Origin: Atherinomorus stipes
Taxonomy: Eukaryota; Chordata; Actinopteri; Atheriniformes; Atherinidae
Direction: 5' to 3'
Assembly: GCA_023101725.1 (NCBI GenBank)
Contig: JALJCO010001169.1
Location: 1-64,000 of the forward strand
DNA: 64,000 bases
Shown here: positions 35,947 through 48,141 of the stretch, piece by piece
Position numbering within the stretch: the stretch's first letter is position 1
How the letters are laid out: every line of letters begins with the position of its first letter
Program-made: the position numbers and the translations under genes
Notes under the pieces: model-generated
The model's input: the letters and a program-made list of their open reading frames with translations, nothing else
Databases searched by the model: none
Told to the model about the DNA's origin: nothing

Positions 35947-38164
35947 GGGCACATTCACAAAGCTTTTTTGATTCGAATCAGTCCGTTTGCTCGGAAAGTC
36001 CGCTTCGTTAGGGGAGTTGTGAATGCGCAAACGGACTCTGATCCGGAACAAACAACCAGACTCTGTTCGCCTGCAAACGCAGGTCTCGGTCCGATTCAAG
36101 TGAACCAAGGACAGGAAGTGGATTACAAATTGCATTGGCATTGTGGGTCAAACGTTGGACAACCTGGGTAAACGCTACGACAACAAACACACATGTGGGA
36201 CTGCAATATTTATAAAAATGGCTCCAGGGGCGCAGATAGGATTTTTTAACTGGGGGGGACCAAGCTGTCAGCAAATGATTTCACCTCAATAAGTTATCTT
36301 TGTGTAATCTGTAACTCAGGTCGCAATCTCACATAGCTACTACAACTCCCAGGCTCTCACATACAATCCGATCACTCCCCGATATGATAGAAAAATACAG
36401 ATATTATGACCATATGTGTGATCACAGCCCTACGTTGTACATGCTTCCCTGTAATTCACTCACTCTGTCAGCTACTGAGCAGGCCATGACCAGCAGAGAA
36501 AACCATGTCGCTGATAATCAGTGTGTTTGCAGCAGCAGAGCGTTATAATTCATTGTGGTGATGTTGTCGTTGTGAATGTACAGCAGAATGTAGCCAACCA
36601 TATATAGCACAATTCATTACTTAAGGAAAACGTTGCAAGAGCTACCGGCTACCAACTTTGCTCCAAGCAGCACAGCACAGGGAGAAGTGGAACCAGTTCA
36701 CACCAACCAATAGAAACACGTCTCTCATTCACCCGTGTAGGCCCCGCCCATCAAGTGCACTTGAATTCACAAGCAAAACATTAGAATTTGCAACTAAAAA
36801 GGACAAATTTGTAACATAATTTTTTAAAAAACTTGAAATCAAAGAGGACCGATTCACAAGAAAAATACTTGTATGTTTTTATTTTCAAACATTGTTATTG
36901 ATTTAAAGTTGAAAAAATATGCGTCTATTTTTATTTTTCAATTGCAACCTTTTCTGTTTTGATCTCAAAAAATTGTGTTTGATTGCCCCTGACTTTATTT
37001 TGCTCTCAAATCTCTTTTTTTGGTTTCAAATATATTCTATGTATTTGATTAAATGATAAAGAAACAAAATTCTCTCCATAGATAACTGCAACAGGCACAC
37101 ATGCAGGTAGAAATTTCTCCTTAGCACCCTGAGGTATGAACCTTGTGGGGTGTTCAATTGAAGAGGGTGTGTGTCGAAAGTGGGAGCTCAGATCAACGTA
37201 AATGTATGGTGGAGAGCTCCCAGCACTAAGCAGCCTTATACAACAAAACAACGAACTACTGTAAGCAGCAGAAAGCATGAATTCCATGTCGGGTTGGTGA
37301 GATGAATCCGACTTTCTGAGCTGAAGATCCGATTTCACGGAGGATTATGCCTGCAGCTCTGACTTGGAGTTAGGAAATTCAGACATTAGTGTATAACTTA
37401 AATGCACCATTAGTTGAAACACAAACACTGGGCTCTCAGTGCGCACTGCTATGACTTTAACTGACTGGCGATGTCTAGAAAAGTGTTTGCTTGCAGGGAT
37501 GGATCGGATGATTTTCGGACACACAGCCTCTCCTGTAAAGCTCCAGTCATGTCTACAGATGCTCCTCTGTTTGTTCGTCATCTTTTTTCTCCGATGCTTT
37601 TACTGGGCTATTGACCCCGGCTGTTTTGTATTGTTATTCTTCCGATTCCTGTTCTTCTTCTCTGGTTTGTATCAGCTACACAGTTCAACACTGACCCCCG
37701 CGGTTTCCGGTGGTATTGCTCCGTCTTCTGCATCGAGCATAAATGGACTTATACCCAGGGAAAGTGGGGGGGACAGATCAGTGTCATTAAAAAACTGAGG
37801 GGGACACGTCTCCTCTGTCCCCAGTGCCATCTGCACCCTTGGATGACTCGTAGTCAGACGTGGAGTTACAAGGAAGTAAAAGCTTTAATCGATAGTTGAT
37901 CTGATGAAAGCATATCCAGCTCCTTGTACAAAAATAATGTTGCTTAGTGGAGGGAACAGAAGTTGTGAGAACCTTCTTGTACGTGCATCTTGTCCTCGCC
38001 TACGGTGAATCCGAAAGCAGCGCCACCTTAGACTCTCATTCTTGGCCCGTTTGGCAGTAGTGTAACGTGAACGCGATCTCGATCTGGAAGACCACCCCTG
38101 CCCCCAACCGAACCAAGTCCCCAAACAGACTGAGACTCGCAGACTATGCTTTCTGAATGCGCCC
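35947..38164. mobile_element. Harbinger-like element, copy B, with nested hAT-like element
   Basis: Ends are gggcacattcacaaagc and, in reverse complement, gggcgcattcagaaagc. Flanks are tta/tca. Leaving out the inserted 36225-37841, the remaining ~0.6 kb aligns with copy A (23727-24349) read in the opposite orientation, including gcctacggtgaatccgaaag and gcaaacggactctgatcc. No transposase. Confidence 0.78.
36225..37841. mobile_element. hAT-like non-autonomous element nested in copy B
   Basis: Ends are caggggcgcagatagg and, in reverse complement, caagggtgcagatggc. The 8-bp flanks are aatggctc (36217-36224) and gatgactc (37842-37849), 6 of 8 identical, consistent with an aged hAT duplication. 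Internal subterminal repeats include gggggggaccaagct and, at the far side, ctgagggggacac. 1.6 kb, no recognisable transposase. Confidence 0.72.
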
Positions 38165-38448
38165 TCAATAACTACAAAGTTGTTTTTTTATGGGCTTTTT
38201 TGGTCTCTTTTTATTACGTAGTTAAAACACTGCAGAAGACCATTTCAAGCACTCAGAAAAGTCCATTTGCATAAAATGGCCCGTTTAAACATCACCTAAA
38301 TAGGCATAATGTTAGATTTTCAATATCCCTGATTACAACAAAGTGGGAGTAATATAAACTCAGATTGACTCAAACAGTTTATTGATCATAAACAATGCTA
38401 CTGGTTAGCGGTAAACTAGCAGGTTAACAGTGCTCCAACAACAGTAAC

Positions 38449-38660
38449 ATGGTAAATGGACTATATTATTGCACCTTTCCAGTCATATGATAACCACTCA
38501 AAGCGCTTCACACTGCATGTCACAATTACTCATTCACACACACATTCATACCCTGATAGGCACATCAGGTGGCAAAGTGGGTTTAATATCTTGCCCCCTT
38601 CCCAAGGACAACTTTGACATGTGGCCTGGGGAAGCCTGGAATCAACCCACTACGATGGCA
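38449..38660 (-). mobile_element. tRNA-derived SINE, head truncated
   Basis: On the plus strand it starts with the common fish SINE tail complement (catggtaaatggacta), then ccactcaaagcgcttcacac, cattcacacacacattcatac, ttgcccccttcccaaggaca and a B-box complement ggaatcaaccc. The A-box end is missing, so it is 5'-truncated on the minus strand. Confidence 0.72.
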
Positions 38661-38855
38661 AAACATATGCATGAAAGACATGGCAACTCAAGATTATTTT
38701 TTATGCCGTTTATTATCAAAAATATATGAATTGATATGGTACATAAATGATGAATGAAGATGATGAAGAGAAGAAGTGAGGAAGATGAAACAGCTTCTAC
38801 CTGGAGAGGGGTGAGGACCAGATTATGAATGCCTAATGACATACAGTATTAAGAG

Positions 38856-39888
38856 TAGGGATGCACCGATCCGATCTTCAGATCGGTATTGGCTCCAATA
38901 TAGAAAAAAAATCCTAGATTGGTAAAAATCTTTAGGGGTGAACATGAGCCGATCCGTAGGTGCAGATCTAGTCATTGTATTTCTATGCTGCCCCTTTAAG
39001 TGACATTACGCGCTGCCGACGCAGCATGTGGAGGCTGTTTGTTTACAAGGCCAGAGTCGCAGCTGTTAGCTGCTAGCAGGCTGCCGTGTGTTCTGTCGCT
39101 GCTCCAACAACAGTCCTACAGCGGTTTGGTTTCCACGTTTTACAGGTAAAAATCCCGCGGGTGCCGACAGGTCGCTGAGAAAGTAGAAAAATACCGTTAA
39201 ATCTTTTTGGACATGACAAGTTTTATAACGGAGGGTATCCACCGGCATCCGGTGCAGTGTGGGAGAGACTTTTTTTTTTTTTTTTTTTAATCCAATCCGC
39301 TGTTTAGAAATGACCTCCATGTTAAAACTCTGATGAAGCGTTTGTTTATTCAGCTGCTTTTGTCCTGGATCTTTCATTTCTATTTTCATAATAGTACTAA
39401 ACCATTTTAAAAAGATGATTTGCTGTTTTGAATTTATCTACCAACCAAACTAGTGGAGGTTTTTTTTTCTCAATTTCAGCTCCTTTATTAGGTCATTTAT
39501 TTTTATTATTATTTTGCATTTATTTAACTGCACTGACTGAACCAGGACGTTTTGTTATATTTTTACAAGTGAGCAAGCTTGTGAAGCTGCTTTAAGATTG
39601 TTAAAGTTTATTTAAGATTGCTGTGTGTGTGTGCAGTTGTTAAATAAGTAATTCAGTACATTTATCTCCTTTTAAAAAAAAAAAACAGGTAAAAATATTT
39701 TCAAGCAAAGTCTGATGTTGCCTTGCACAAAAGAAAGATCCCAGTCTGTTTTCACACAACGAGGTGTGCCGTCAAACAATACCATGCTGCTTTTTTCTCT
39801 CCTTTTTCTGGATCGGTATTGGCAGATACCGAAACATCAAATATCGGATCGGATCGGTGCCCAAAAAAGGCGAATCGGTGCATCCCCA
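38856..39888. mobile_element. hAT-like element with perfect target duplication
   Basis: Perfect 8-bp duplication attaagag (38848-38855 and 39889-39896). Ends are tagggatgcaccgatcc and, in reverse complement, tggggatgcaccgattc. Subterminal repeats of gatcggtattgg and atcggatcgg occur at both ends. 1033 bp, no transposase. T-tract at 39,271-39,288. Confidence 0.9.
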
Positions 39889-40112
39889 ATTAAGAGATAC
39901 CTCTAATGACCCTGTAGGTCACTTAAATCTTAGTGTAATGACAAAACAGGGTAACCAGTAAAATAGCATCATCATCGCAAACCCTCTAGTAGTTGATAGA
40001 CAACTGCTCTTCCACTTGAGTTACAGTCGTCAGTAACAGATTGAGAAACCTCTCCATTTATCTACACACACACACACACACAAGGACAGGTAGAGAGCAG
40101 CAAGGCAGGAAC

Positions 40113-40785
40113 CAGAGACCGTAAAAAAAGGGGATGAACCATCCGCTCAAGTGACCCATTGGCTTCTGAAGAGTTAAAAATAAAGCCAGCTGGGCATTTA
40201 CCACCATCACCATCATCGCTGCGTCGCGCGTGTTAGTCTGTCCTGGAAATTACAAAAATGGGCAAAAAGAACTATAGGCAAACTAACAGAAGCTAACGGA
40301 GATTAGCCTTCTATGCGTCGGGCTAAAGGTAAGGCATGCTTAGACTTGCTATTAGCTGTCTAAATGTAAATTGTACTATGCTACAGCCTGAGACCTACAG
40401 AGCACAAGCAAGGAGCTGAACAGGAGTCAATGGCTGGCAAGCCTGTCTTCTGCCTGTCAATCAAAAGGACACGCCCCTAATGATGTGTAATTTCAAGATT
40501 AAATAACACCTATATGGATGAGTTATAAAATAAAAATCACTCTCCTCACAGTTGACATGAAGGTAGACTTGACCTATAAAACCTAAAAAGATTTTTTTGT
40601 ACCAGGCTGTAAACATGTTTATTTCTGCTGTAAACGTGTTTATTTCTGCTGTGAAGTTGGCTTTTTTAACATGGGAGTCTATGCGGATTTGCTCTGTTTT
40701 GCAGCCAGCCCCTAGCGGATGATGAACTGCAAATATTTCCTTCTTCCAAGTAGCTTCATAGTTGGTCACAGGAGGTTACCGCTTG
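40113..40785. mobile_element. CATAGACTG family element, copy 2
   Basis: Perfect 8-bp duplication gcaggaac (40105-40112 and 40786-40793). Starts cagagaccgtaaaa and ends ggttaccgcttg. Aligns along its length with copy 1 (31061-31785), sharing ggcttctgaagagttaaaaa, gtcaatcaaaaggacacgcc and cagccagcccctagcggatg. Confidence 0.88.
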
Positions 40786-40914
40786 GCAGGAACCTAGAAA
40801 AAAATGTATCTCCTTTATTTAGCTAAAATAGACTATGAAGTTATATTGCTGTAGGTATATATAATATTTCCACATGCTAGTTGTAATAGCACTTTTTTTT
40901 TTTTTTAAAAAGGG

Positions 40915-41165
40915 AAATATTTCTAGCCTGGTATGTGGTGCCCTCATGGAGCAGAACAGGCTACTCGGGAGAGCGCAAGGTGTACATAAAAGAGAATAAA
41001 AATGTTTTAAAAAAGTAGACTAGTTAGAATTAAAAGCTAGACGAAAAAATAGGTCTTTAGCTTAGATTTAAAAGAGCCCAGTTCAGTCGTGGGGGGACAG
41101 CGAGTTCCATAATCTTGGGCCAGCAGCTGAGAATGAGCGGTCGCCCCACTGCCAAGGGCCGGTTA
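40915..41165. repeat. Common fish interspersed repeat fragment
   Basis: The segment aggtctttagcttagattta, aaagagcccagttcag, cgagttccataatcttgggc and gaatgagcggtcgccc matches a repeat widespread in teleosts that I cannot assign to a class. A related piece is at 59,297-59,650. Confidence 0.55.
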
Positions 41166-42190
41166 TAGATGGGTTTCCGAGCAACGTCACAGATAGGATG
41201 TGCGCGCAACGAAGAAAGAAAACGTGTGTTTTACATGCAAGACTTGACTTTTAACGCAGATGAGGTCAAGTTATGATGTGAAAGTGTCGGGGAAATATAA
41301 TGTTTGAGTCCTGGTATTTGTTCGGTTGCAAAAATCAAAACGTTTATGCATGTAAACAGTTGATAATGGTGAAAATAGGACAGTAGGAGTGACCGATCTT
41401 CAGAAAACCCTCTCAGATAACTTATACAGGTTCAGACTACATGATTTATTTAGTCTTTCACTATGGTCACCATGTTGAATTAAACCACCACGGTGGCAGA
41501 AATTATTCCCGTGTTCTAGTCGGAAGACTGGTACTGTAACAACACCAGTATGACAGCCTTGACCAGTCATTTATCAGTTCACGGCTCACGGCTGCATCTC
41601 AACACTGTAAGCTGTAAACACTGTTCTGTGTGTGACAGCCATCCTCTGCTCAGACAATAAAAAGAAGAAAAAACTGATTGTGGAGCCGTTTACAAACACT
41701 CACGCTGCAGAACAACGCATCCTGGAGATTTGATATGAAGTGCGGGGATCGTAAATCAGATGGCGTTTGAGTTTATATCGTTAGCTTATTAGCAGTTAGC
41801 TAGTCTGTCTACTGTCCACCAGGATTTCACACACAATCAAGCATAACGTTAAAGAAAGCGAAACTGACCAACAGCAATGCATGTAAGTCCCTAACAGCTG
41901 GAATCGCCTTATGTCCAAACGTAGTGATGATGTCGTTTTTGCCTGGTTTAATCCCCAACTAGTGAAAGTTGCTCCTGTATGGAGGTGTTGAAGACGATAC
42001 CGGAGCAGAACCTGCTGCAGACAGCAGACTTTTGTGGCTTATTTTGGTTTGAACAAAGAGTCTAAACGAAAGTTTAAGTCGCTTTCTAACTCAAGTTTTT
42101 CAGGCAAATTTCAAATGAGGTCCAACACTGATAATATCCATGTTTTAACAAGAAAAATGTTTCCAGGTGTTGATTCTTTTTTTTCTTTTC
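41166..42190. other. No gene seen
   Basis: No motif-bearing frame or repeat end was recognised. Confidence 0.45.
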
Positions 42191-42194
42191 ATTT

Positions 42195-42425
42195 AGTTAT
42201 ACTGGTAGGTTCCCAAAGGGAAATTAGGGCATTTTACCCATCTCTGTACTGTAAATATCAGAGAGCAGTGGGCTGCTACTTGAAGCGCCCGGGGAGCAGT
42301 TGGTGGGGTTTAGGACCTTGCTCAGGGGTCCACAGTGGTTCACCTAGGAGTCGTGTCGGGGACTCAAACCTGGGTCTTCCGCACCAAAGCCCACGACGCT
42401 ACCACTAGGATACACACTGCCCAAT
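42195..42425 (-). mobile_element. tRNA-derived SINE (V-SINE-like)
   Basis: Read on the minus strand: head with A-box-like tagtggtagcgtcgtgg and B box ggtttgagtcc, then gaaccactgtggacccc, gagcaaggtcctaaacccca and ctgctccccgggcgc, the conserved SINE core. Same architecture as 26,478. The tRNA-like head is too degenerate for a functional tRNA. Confidence 0.8.
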
Positions 42426-42429
42426 TCCC

Positions 42430-44050
42430 TTGCCAAGTTAGTGTAATCGTAATAGAAACACAAAACAGCAGCGCTGCGTCGGTATTTGTTTATTCATCAT
42501 CCAAAAACATATTTATAGAACATAATTTAAAACACAACAATCTCTGTTTGTTTCATCTGGTTACTTCTGGTTATTTTTATGAATAATATGAGTGCGTGTT
42601 TGGCCGTACACTGCAGTACAAACACAGGCTTTTTGTCGCCTGGTTGCACGTGCAACTGCCAATGTTTGTAAATGGGAACCCCATCTATTGGCTAAACAAA
42701 TGTTAAGACTTTAAAGAAACATTGAGCTAACTAGGTAAACCTGAATTTAGATGCAACGATGACACATACTGTATTTGTTCTCCTGTTTGTGGGTTCTACT
42801 GATGCTTTCTTTGGCTAGAACTCCCATCTTACTCCTACCTTATGGACTAAATATAGTCTCTAAAGCAGACTGATGATATCTTCATTTTAGAATAAATTTT
42901 ACTTTTTGACTTTTGACTTATTGAACATATTGTCTTGTTTTAACTCAATTTTACTTCACTGTTTCCTTTTTTTATTCAATTTATTTATGGAGTGAAAGTT
43001 TTACTGCATGTCTGTGCAGCTTAAAATAAATCCCAAAGCATTGAAAAATCCTCTGATGTTATTTGCTTACACTCTTTAAAAAGTCAACGAGAAGCAAGTG
43101 GCTTAAAAAGGTCCCATTAGCACCACTGTCATATTCCAGCCTTCTCAATTCATCAGTGTGGCATTTGTAGTCGGCCTCTTTGAATGGCAGCTGTTCATTA
43201 TCCCAGCATGCAACTTGCCATTTAAAGAAAGCAGACAATTATACAGCATTCACAGCAGGTTAGTGAGGATGTTTCTACAACCAGACAGCTATTTTTGTCA
43301 AACTGCATCCCTTGTGACCATCTATTAATACCTCATCACCTGCCAAATGATATGTTTACATTAATTAAAGGAGCTATTAACACCAGGCACAAACTGCAGC
43401 ATGTGAAGTAGATTTGTGGTTGGCCTCATCCTGATGTCGTCTCCTTCACGCAACAGGCCCAGATGGTGAGGTCGGTTAAAGATAGCACATTGTTTCACGA
43501 TTCATCTCACCGTCACTGAGCCTAGGGAGCGATTCTGCCCCTCTCAAGCACTCACAGTACAAAGACTCCACACCTTTTGTAAAACAAGCCACCCTCAGTA
43601 CTTTTGGCCAGATTAACTGTTTATTACAGTGGAGTGAGACTGCAGGGTGAGATTGCAACCTGTTTGACACATTTCTCTGTGGGTGTAAATGTGTTTCCTC
43701 TTTCCCTGTTGCTTTGGAAAAATGCCAGATGTGCTCCAATTAAATCCTGGACAATGCTGTCTTGCATTACTCTGTCTTCTCTCTCCTTTTCTCCTCCAAA
43801 CTTCCTCCTCCACCTCTTTTGCTGGCTCAAGTTGGTCAGCAATGCGTGGACAAGAGGGATTCAGACAAATTCCGTCACAGCTTCATGCATCCAGAAGCCT
43901 GTCTGCACTCAAGACGTTGCTCCAAACACTGTTGTGAGTTAAATATTTGTCTTCTGAGTCTATCTCTGAAAAGGAAAAAGGGATCTTTGTTTTTTCCCAG
44001 TTCTTCCCTGAAGTCTTGTGTTCTCATACCTTTGCAAGAACCAGAGTCCG
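42430..44050. other. No gene seen
   Basis: AT-rich spacer with several overlapping 60-125-codon frames on both strands around 43.5-44.1 kb, none with a motif. The 43,120-43,260 part has balanced composition and no repeat hallmark. Confidence 0.45.
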
Positions 44051-44054
44051 TCTT

Positions 44055-44110
44055 ATGGTGCATTCAGACCGAACACTTTGCCAGCGGCAAAAATGCGCTT
44101 GACGCCCAAA
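44055..44110. repeat. Possible end of a DNA element (GTGCATTCAGACCGAA type)
   Basis: ggtgcattcagaccgaacac followed by gcggcaaaaatgcgc resembles one end of a MITE family frequent in fish. The opposite end was not found. Confidence 0.35.
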
Positions 44111-45107
44111 GTTTGACGTTGGTCCAAATCAGACACTGACATTTAGAGACCAAAACGCTACAGTGTGGTGGTGGACCCGGCTGTTTTCTTGTGTCTTTGC
44201 ATGATGGCAGATGAAACTGAGCACCTGCTTGGCTTTATATGCTCCACAAGGCCAGAAAACGACATTGTCTGACATCTCTGCACCGTGTGTGGATTCAACA
44301 GACTGTTTAGAGGTCTTCCAAGTTTAATTAGTTTCACCATTTGCTTCTGTGTGCCAACAATGGGCGCTTTCAGCTTTCATCTGATCTGGCACAGTTGAAC
44401 GACCTGCAGTCCTGCATCAGGACGGCATTATAACCCCATTAAATCCTATCACTACAGTAGGTCGTCAACCCGCCGTTCGAAAGCCCGAACACACCATTAT
44501 AAAAGGAAGTTGAGTTGGTACTGTAGTTATCTTGCATACCTTTTGATAGCAGTTAAAAGTCATCATCAGCATGTTAGTTTGCAGCATTGTTGTACAAAAA
44601 TATGGTTTTGCAAATAGTGACACTAACGTCAGTTGTTACGTTTGCTGCTTACTAGCTGTACATGGCAAGACTGTGACAATGCACCAGTTAGCAGCAATAT
44701 TGTCTGTAAACTAACGTGTTTCATGGGTCAGTGATGCCATTTGTAGAGCCCTATAAAATCCGCGATCATGGGATCACGGATGGAATAACGGAATTCAACA
44801 TTAAAAACGGAATTTATTATAAACATGGCATGTCACTTCAGAATGAGCAACGATTGCCGAAAATGTGTTTTTTTCTTTATAAAAAGGGAAAGCTTTGCAT
44901 GGAAAAATGCTCCAAGGGGGGGGGGGGGGGGGGGGGTGATACTAGGTTGCACCCTGCGCGTGCCCCCTCCCCCGCTCCACGAGGAAACCCCGTGGGGCAG
45001 CTTCATCAGCGTTTGCTCTTTGTTTGATCACTTTACTTTGGTTGTTGTGCATCTACTGGTGAATTAAACTACAGCCTATGTACGTCTCGTCATCCAGGTA
45101 GCACGTA

Positions 45108-45912
45108 GGCCTAATCCCAAACCGGCCCCTAAGCACTACCCCTACACACTACCCCTCCGTTTGCACGTTTCCGCGGAGGCTCCGCCATATTAAGGGCCGT
45201 CCCAAACCGCGTAGGGTGGGGGGTGAGTGGGCTGTTTAGCCCTCAATCAGCGAGTCTGCATTAGTGCAGACTTGCCAGAATTTTGCAGCAGGTGCAACGG
45301 CTAAATGGAGGAGGAAACAGTCGTGTCCTGCACGAGTTCCGCACGTGTCATGCATGTTTGTCAATACCGACAGAAAAAACATGAATGGAATTATTTTATG
45401 GGCTACAAAAAAAGTGATGACTGGTGCGCTGTAGGTATCCTTCAAACCACTGTCACTTATGGAAGGGAATGTTTGAGCAGGAAAAGAGGATTGTAATTCT
45501 CTAATTGGTACAATAATAATAATAATAATAATGATGATAATAATAATGATAATAATGGTATATTAATAATAATGATGATAGTGATGAATGATAATTTGTA
45601 GTAATAATAATTTTATCATTTATTTCATTGTTTAGGATCATGATTATTATAATTATTTATTTAAAATAAAACATTGTTCTTCACACACGAGTGTGAGTTA
45701 GTATTTCCACACAGATTTATTTGACATGGGCGTGTTTTTGTTGCCACGGCATGACTGCTTTTCTTTTTCAGTGGAGGGAAGAGGGCGTCTCATTCTCATT
45801 AACACCCTCCACCTGCAATCAAGGCGCTCTCTACAGCTGCAAGTGTGACTTCATTGGGAGTGACACTGGATAGTTAAGGAGTAGTGTGTAGGGGGCGGTT
45901 TGGGATTGGGCC
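45108..45912. mobile_element. Nested Harbinger-like MITE
   Basis: Ends are ggcctaatcccaaaccggcc and, in reverse complement, ggcccaatcccaaaccgccc, continuing into ctacacactac. The 3-bp flank gta occurs on both sides (45105-45107, 45913-45915). The interior contains an expanded AAT/GAT microsatellite (about 45,512-45,620). Confidence 0.78.
45512..45620. repeat. (AAT)n/(GAT)n microsatellite
   Basis: Interrupted aataataat and gatgat units within the MITE at 45108-45912. Confidence 0.9.
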
Positions 45913-46515
45913 GTAGTGTAAAGTGAGATTCTCTCAGCTGACGGCTTGGTGCCGCAGGTTTGGACGTAGCGCTGATGTTTCAGAGTAAAACGTGATCCAG
46001 AGTCTGCACAAAGTGTTTTATTTTAAAGATTGGCCGGATCGACTTTGCTTTCTATCGACTGATTAACGGCCATCCGCTCTGTTCTGGATGGACGCAGTTT
46101 CAAAGCAGCAGAATACAGGACAGAGACGTTTCCCCATGATTATTAGCCTGTCTGTCCGGTGATCTAACCCAGACATATGTTTCTCATAGTCTATGGTGTG
46201 GACCACCATCTGGAAGTTAGTACTTTTCTGAATTCTGTATTATTTACTATTGGCATTTTCTTTTTTTGTTTGTTTAAACTTGTGCCATGTTTTTACCTTA
46301 AATATGTTTAAAAGCGTGAAAGCATTCAAATTAGTAATTATACCGGCATTAATTGGCTAAATTTAATTGTTTTATACACTGTATTGGTGTTAAATTTGTG
46401 TAAAATTGACAAAAACGGAATTCTCAAAAATTAAAAACAAAAAACACCGAAAATGGGAAAAATTAAAACGGAATTTTAGAAAAAATGAAACGGATTTCAT
46501 AGGGCTCTACATCTG

Positions 46516-47040
46516 TACAGTAAAAAGGTCATTGCCGTTTCACTTAAAAAAATATCAATGTTCAGTTCGAAACTGAAGCACAGTTTATGACATAATGGAA
46601 ACCAAAACATTGTCACAAGCCAGTACAGTGTGTTACAATAAACAAATGAAAAACCTCCATTTCATCAACTAAGTATATCTTACAAAATAAGCTAATTTCA
46701 TAAATAAGAGACTATTTCCTTCTTGGTGGAAAGAAGGAATTGAGGGATTTCATCATCTACAGTAGGTAGTGCCATTAAAAGACCCCAGAAAACTCGAGAA
46801 TTCTCGCAGGAGACAAGCCCAAAAACCTTAAATTGGTTTAAACTTTGGGCCCTCAAACAGTGTTGCAGACTTACCTTTTATTCATATATTGTAAATACTG
46901 GTAAATAATGAATATTTCAATCCAGATAAATGCTTTCAGAAGACATTTTGCATATACTACAACAAATTAGTTTTGTGTGTAGTATGTATGGAGTAAAGGC
47001 ACCTAGGTGCTAAACTGATCTGCCTCTTGTACTGGGGTCT
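46516..47040. other. No gene seen
   Basis: No motif-bearing frame and no recognised repeat end. Confidence 0.45.
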
Positions 47041-47049
47041 GCTCCAGAG

Positions 47050-47840
47050 AGAGGTTATGTAGGAACTCTGAGTGTGTCAACCCTGAGTCATGGAGGGTTT
47101 TTAATTTTAGAAAGCAAGGTAAGTTTGTCACCATGGTAGCTGACTTTGTCAAGCAAACCTACTCACTAGCAGGTTCACCACAAAGAAACCCTGAGTTTCT
47201 ACCTGTCTCCTTCCACCCGAAGAAGCTATCACATTTGGGTTGTCATAGCAACCAGAAATTTGGAAAATAAATGAATTCACAATAATTTATGTAGAGAAAA
47301 GATTTTCCAGAACTCAAACATGATAATTTGCTTATCAAAGTTCTCATCACGTGGTGCGGTTTTACAGTTACTCAAATTCACTGGCCGGACATATCCAACG
47401 TGCCACACCATGACCATGACATGTCACAGCAAAATTTATACTTTGCACTTTGATACTTTCAAAAATTTAGTTTGTAAATGGAACTTTTCTCAACAACAGA
47501 GGCAACACAGAATATTTTAGAATGACAACGGTTTGTCAGACCATGAGGAAAATTCTCATACATCATAATTCCATAAATGTGTGATGGTAGAGATCTGCTG
47601 CTGGGTTCCCTGGATTCCAGCAGGCAATGTCTGCACCATCCTCTTCCTCCTCCCATGAAGAAGATTAGTCTTAATCTTAGTCTGTATGTCAGTGTCTCTG
47701 TTTGTCTGGGACATCTTTCTCCTTAGCAGCAGCAGTGTATTCTTTACAGAATACCTCTTTGTATTGCTCCCATGCTTCAACCTCACCCCAATACGGGAAA
47801 AACGCTAGCTTTTTGTCAGTAGTTGCCATAGTGAATCCAG
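47050..47840 (-). mobile_element. Probable Harbinger remnant with Myb/SANT fragment
   Basis: The stretch near 47,080-47,200 (caaccctgagtcatggaggg, aaaccctgagtttc) resembles subterminal sequence of fish Harbinger elements. A Myb/SANT-like frame follows at 47,690-47,829. Terminal repeats were not found, so the extent is approximate. Confidence 0.4.
47690..47829 (-). pseudogene. Myb/SANT-like DNA-binding fragment
   Basis: The frame MATTDKKLAFFPYWGEVEAW continues EQYKEVFCKEYTAAAKEKD. This aligns by eye with KK..FF..eEVe...eqYkeifckksNTAAAakeR of Harbinger accessory proteins. The third helix (WQKIAD) is not visible; the frame ends shortly after. Different in sequence from 30055-30258, so a separate insertion. 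Confidence 0.5.
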
Positions 47841-48019
47841 GTATCGACGCTCCATTGATTATGGTTGTTGTGGTTTTGAACAATGGGTAAAGATATTGAG
47901 TTAGTTGAACCTCCTTTCTGAAACAGGCCCCAGATCTGTCTCCCAATGATCACAAAGGGAAAGATATAAATTCTGCAACTGTTGGCCTGCAAAAATCTTC
48001 TATCAACCAAGCATTTTAA

Positions 48020-48044
48020 CCCCCCCCCCCCCCCAAAAAAAAAA
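48020..48044. repeat. C15 A10 homopolymer junction
   Basis: Fifteen C followed by ten A. Confidence 0.97.
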
Positions 48045-48141
48045 GAATAGATAAATAGACAAAGTAATTAAGTTAGCACTTGGATTTAATCAAGTAGTTG
48101 TCACCGTTTACAGTTGTCACTGTATTTTCATTGGTCTACAT

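Larger units (their letters stand above)
44744..46509. mobile_element. DNA element with GTAGAGCCCTAT ends, carrying an insertion
   Basis: Ends are tagagccctataaaatccgc and, in reverse complement, tagagccctatgaaatccgt. Flanks are catttg (44738-44743) and catctg (46510-46515), a possible duplication. Subterminal repeats of acggaattt/aattccg occur at both sides. A second element (45108-45912) sits inside. A 21-G tract lies at 44,916-44,936. No transposase was recognised. Confidence 0.75.

Noticed and set aside
42352..42425. tRNA gene on the minus strand (A and B boxes)
   Set aside because: It is followed by the conserved SINE core and the arms do not pair well; a SINE head explains it.
44055..46509. 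Pairing the GTGCATTCAGACC end at 44,055 with the right end at 46,509
   Set aside because: The sequences of the two ends do not match; the 46,509 end pairs with 44,744 instead.
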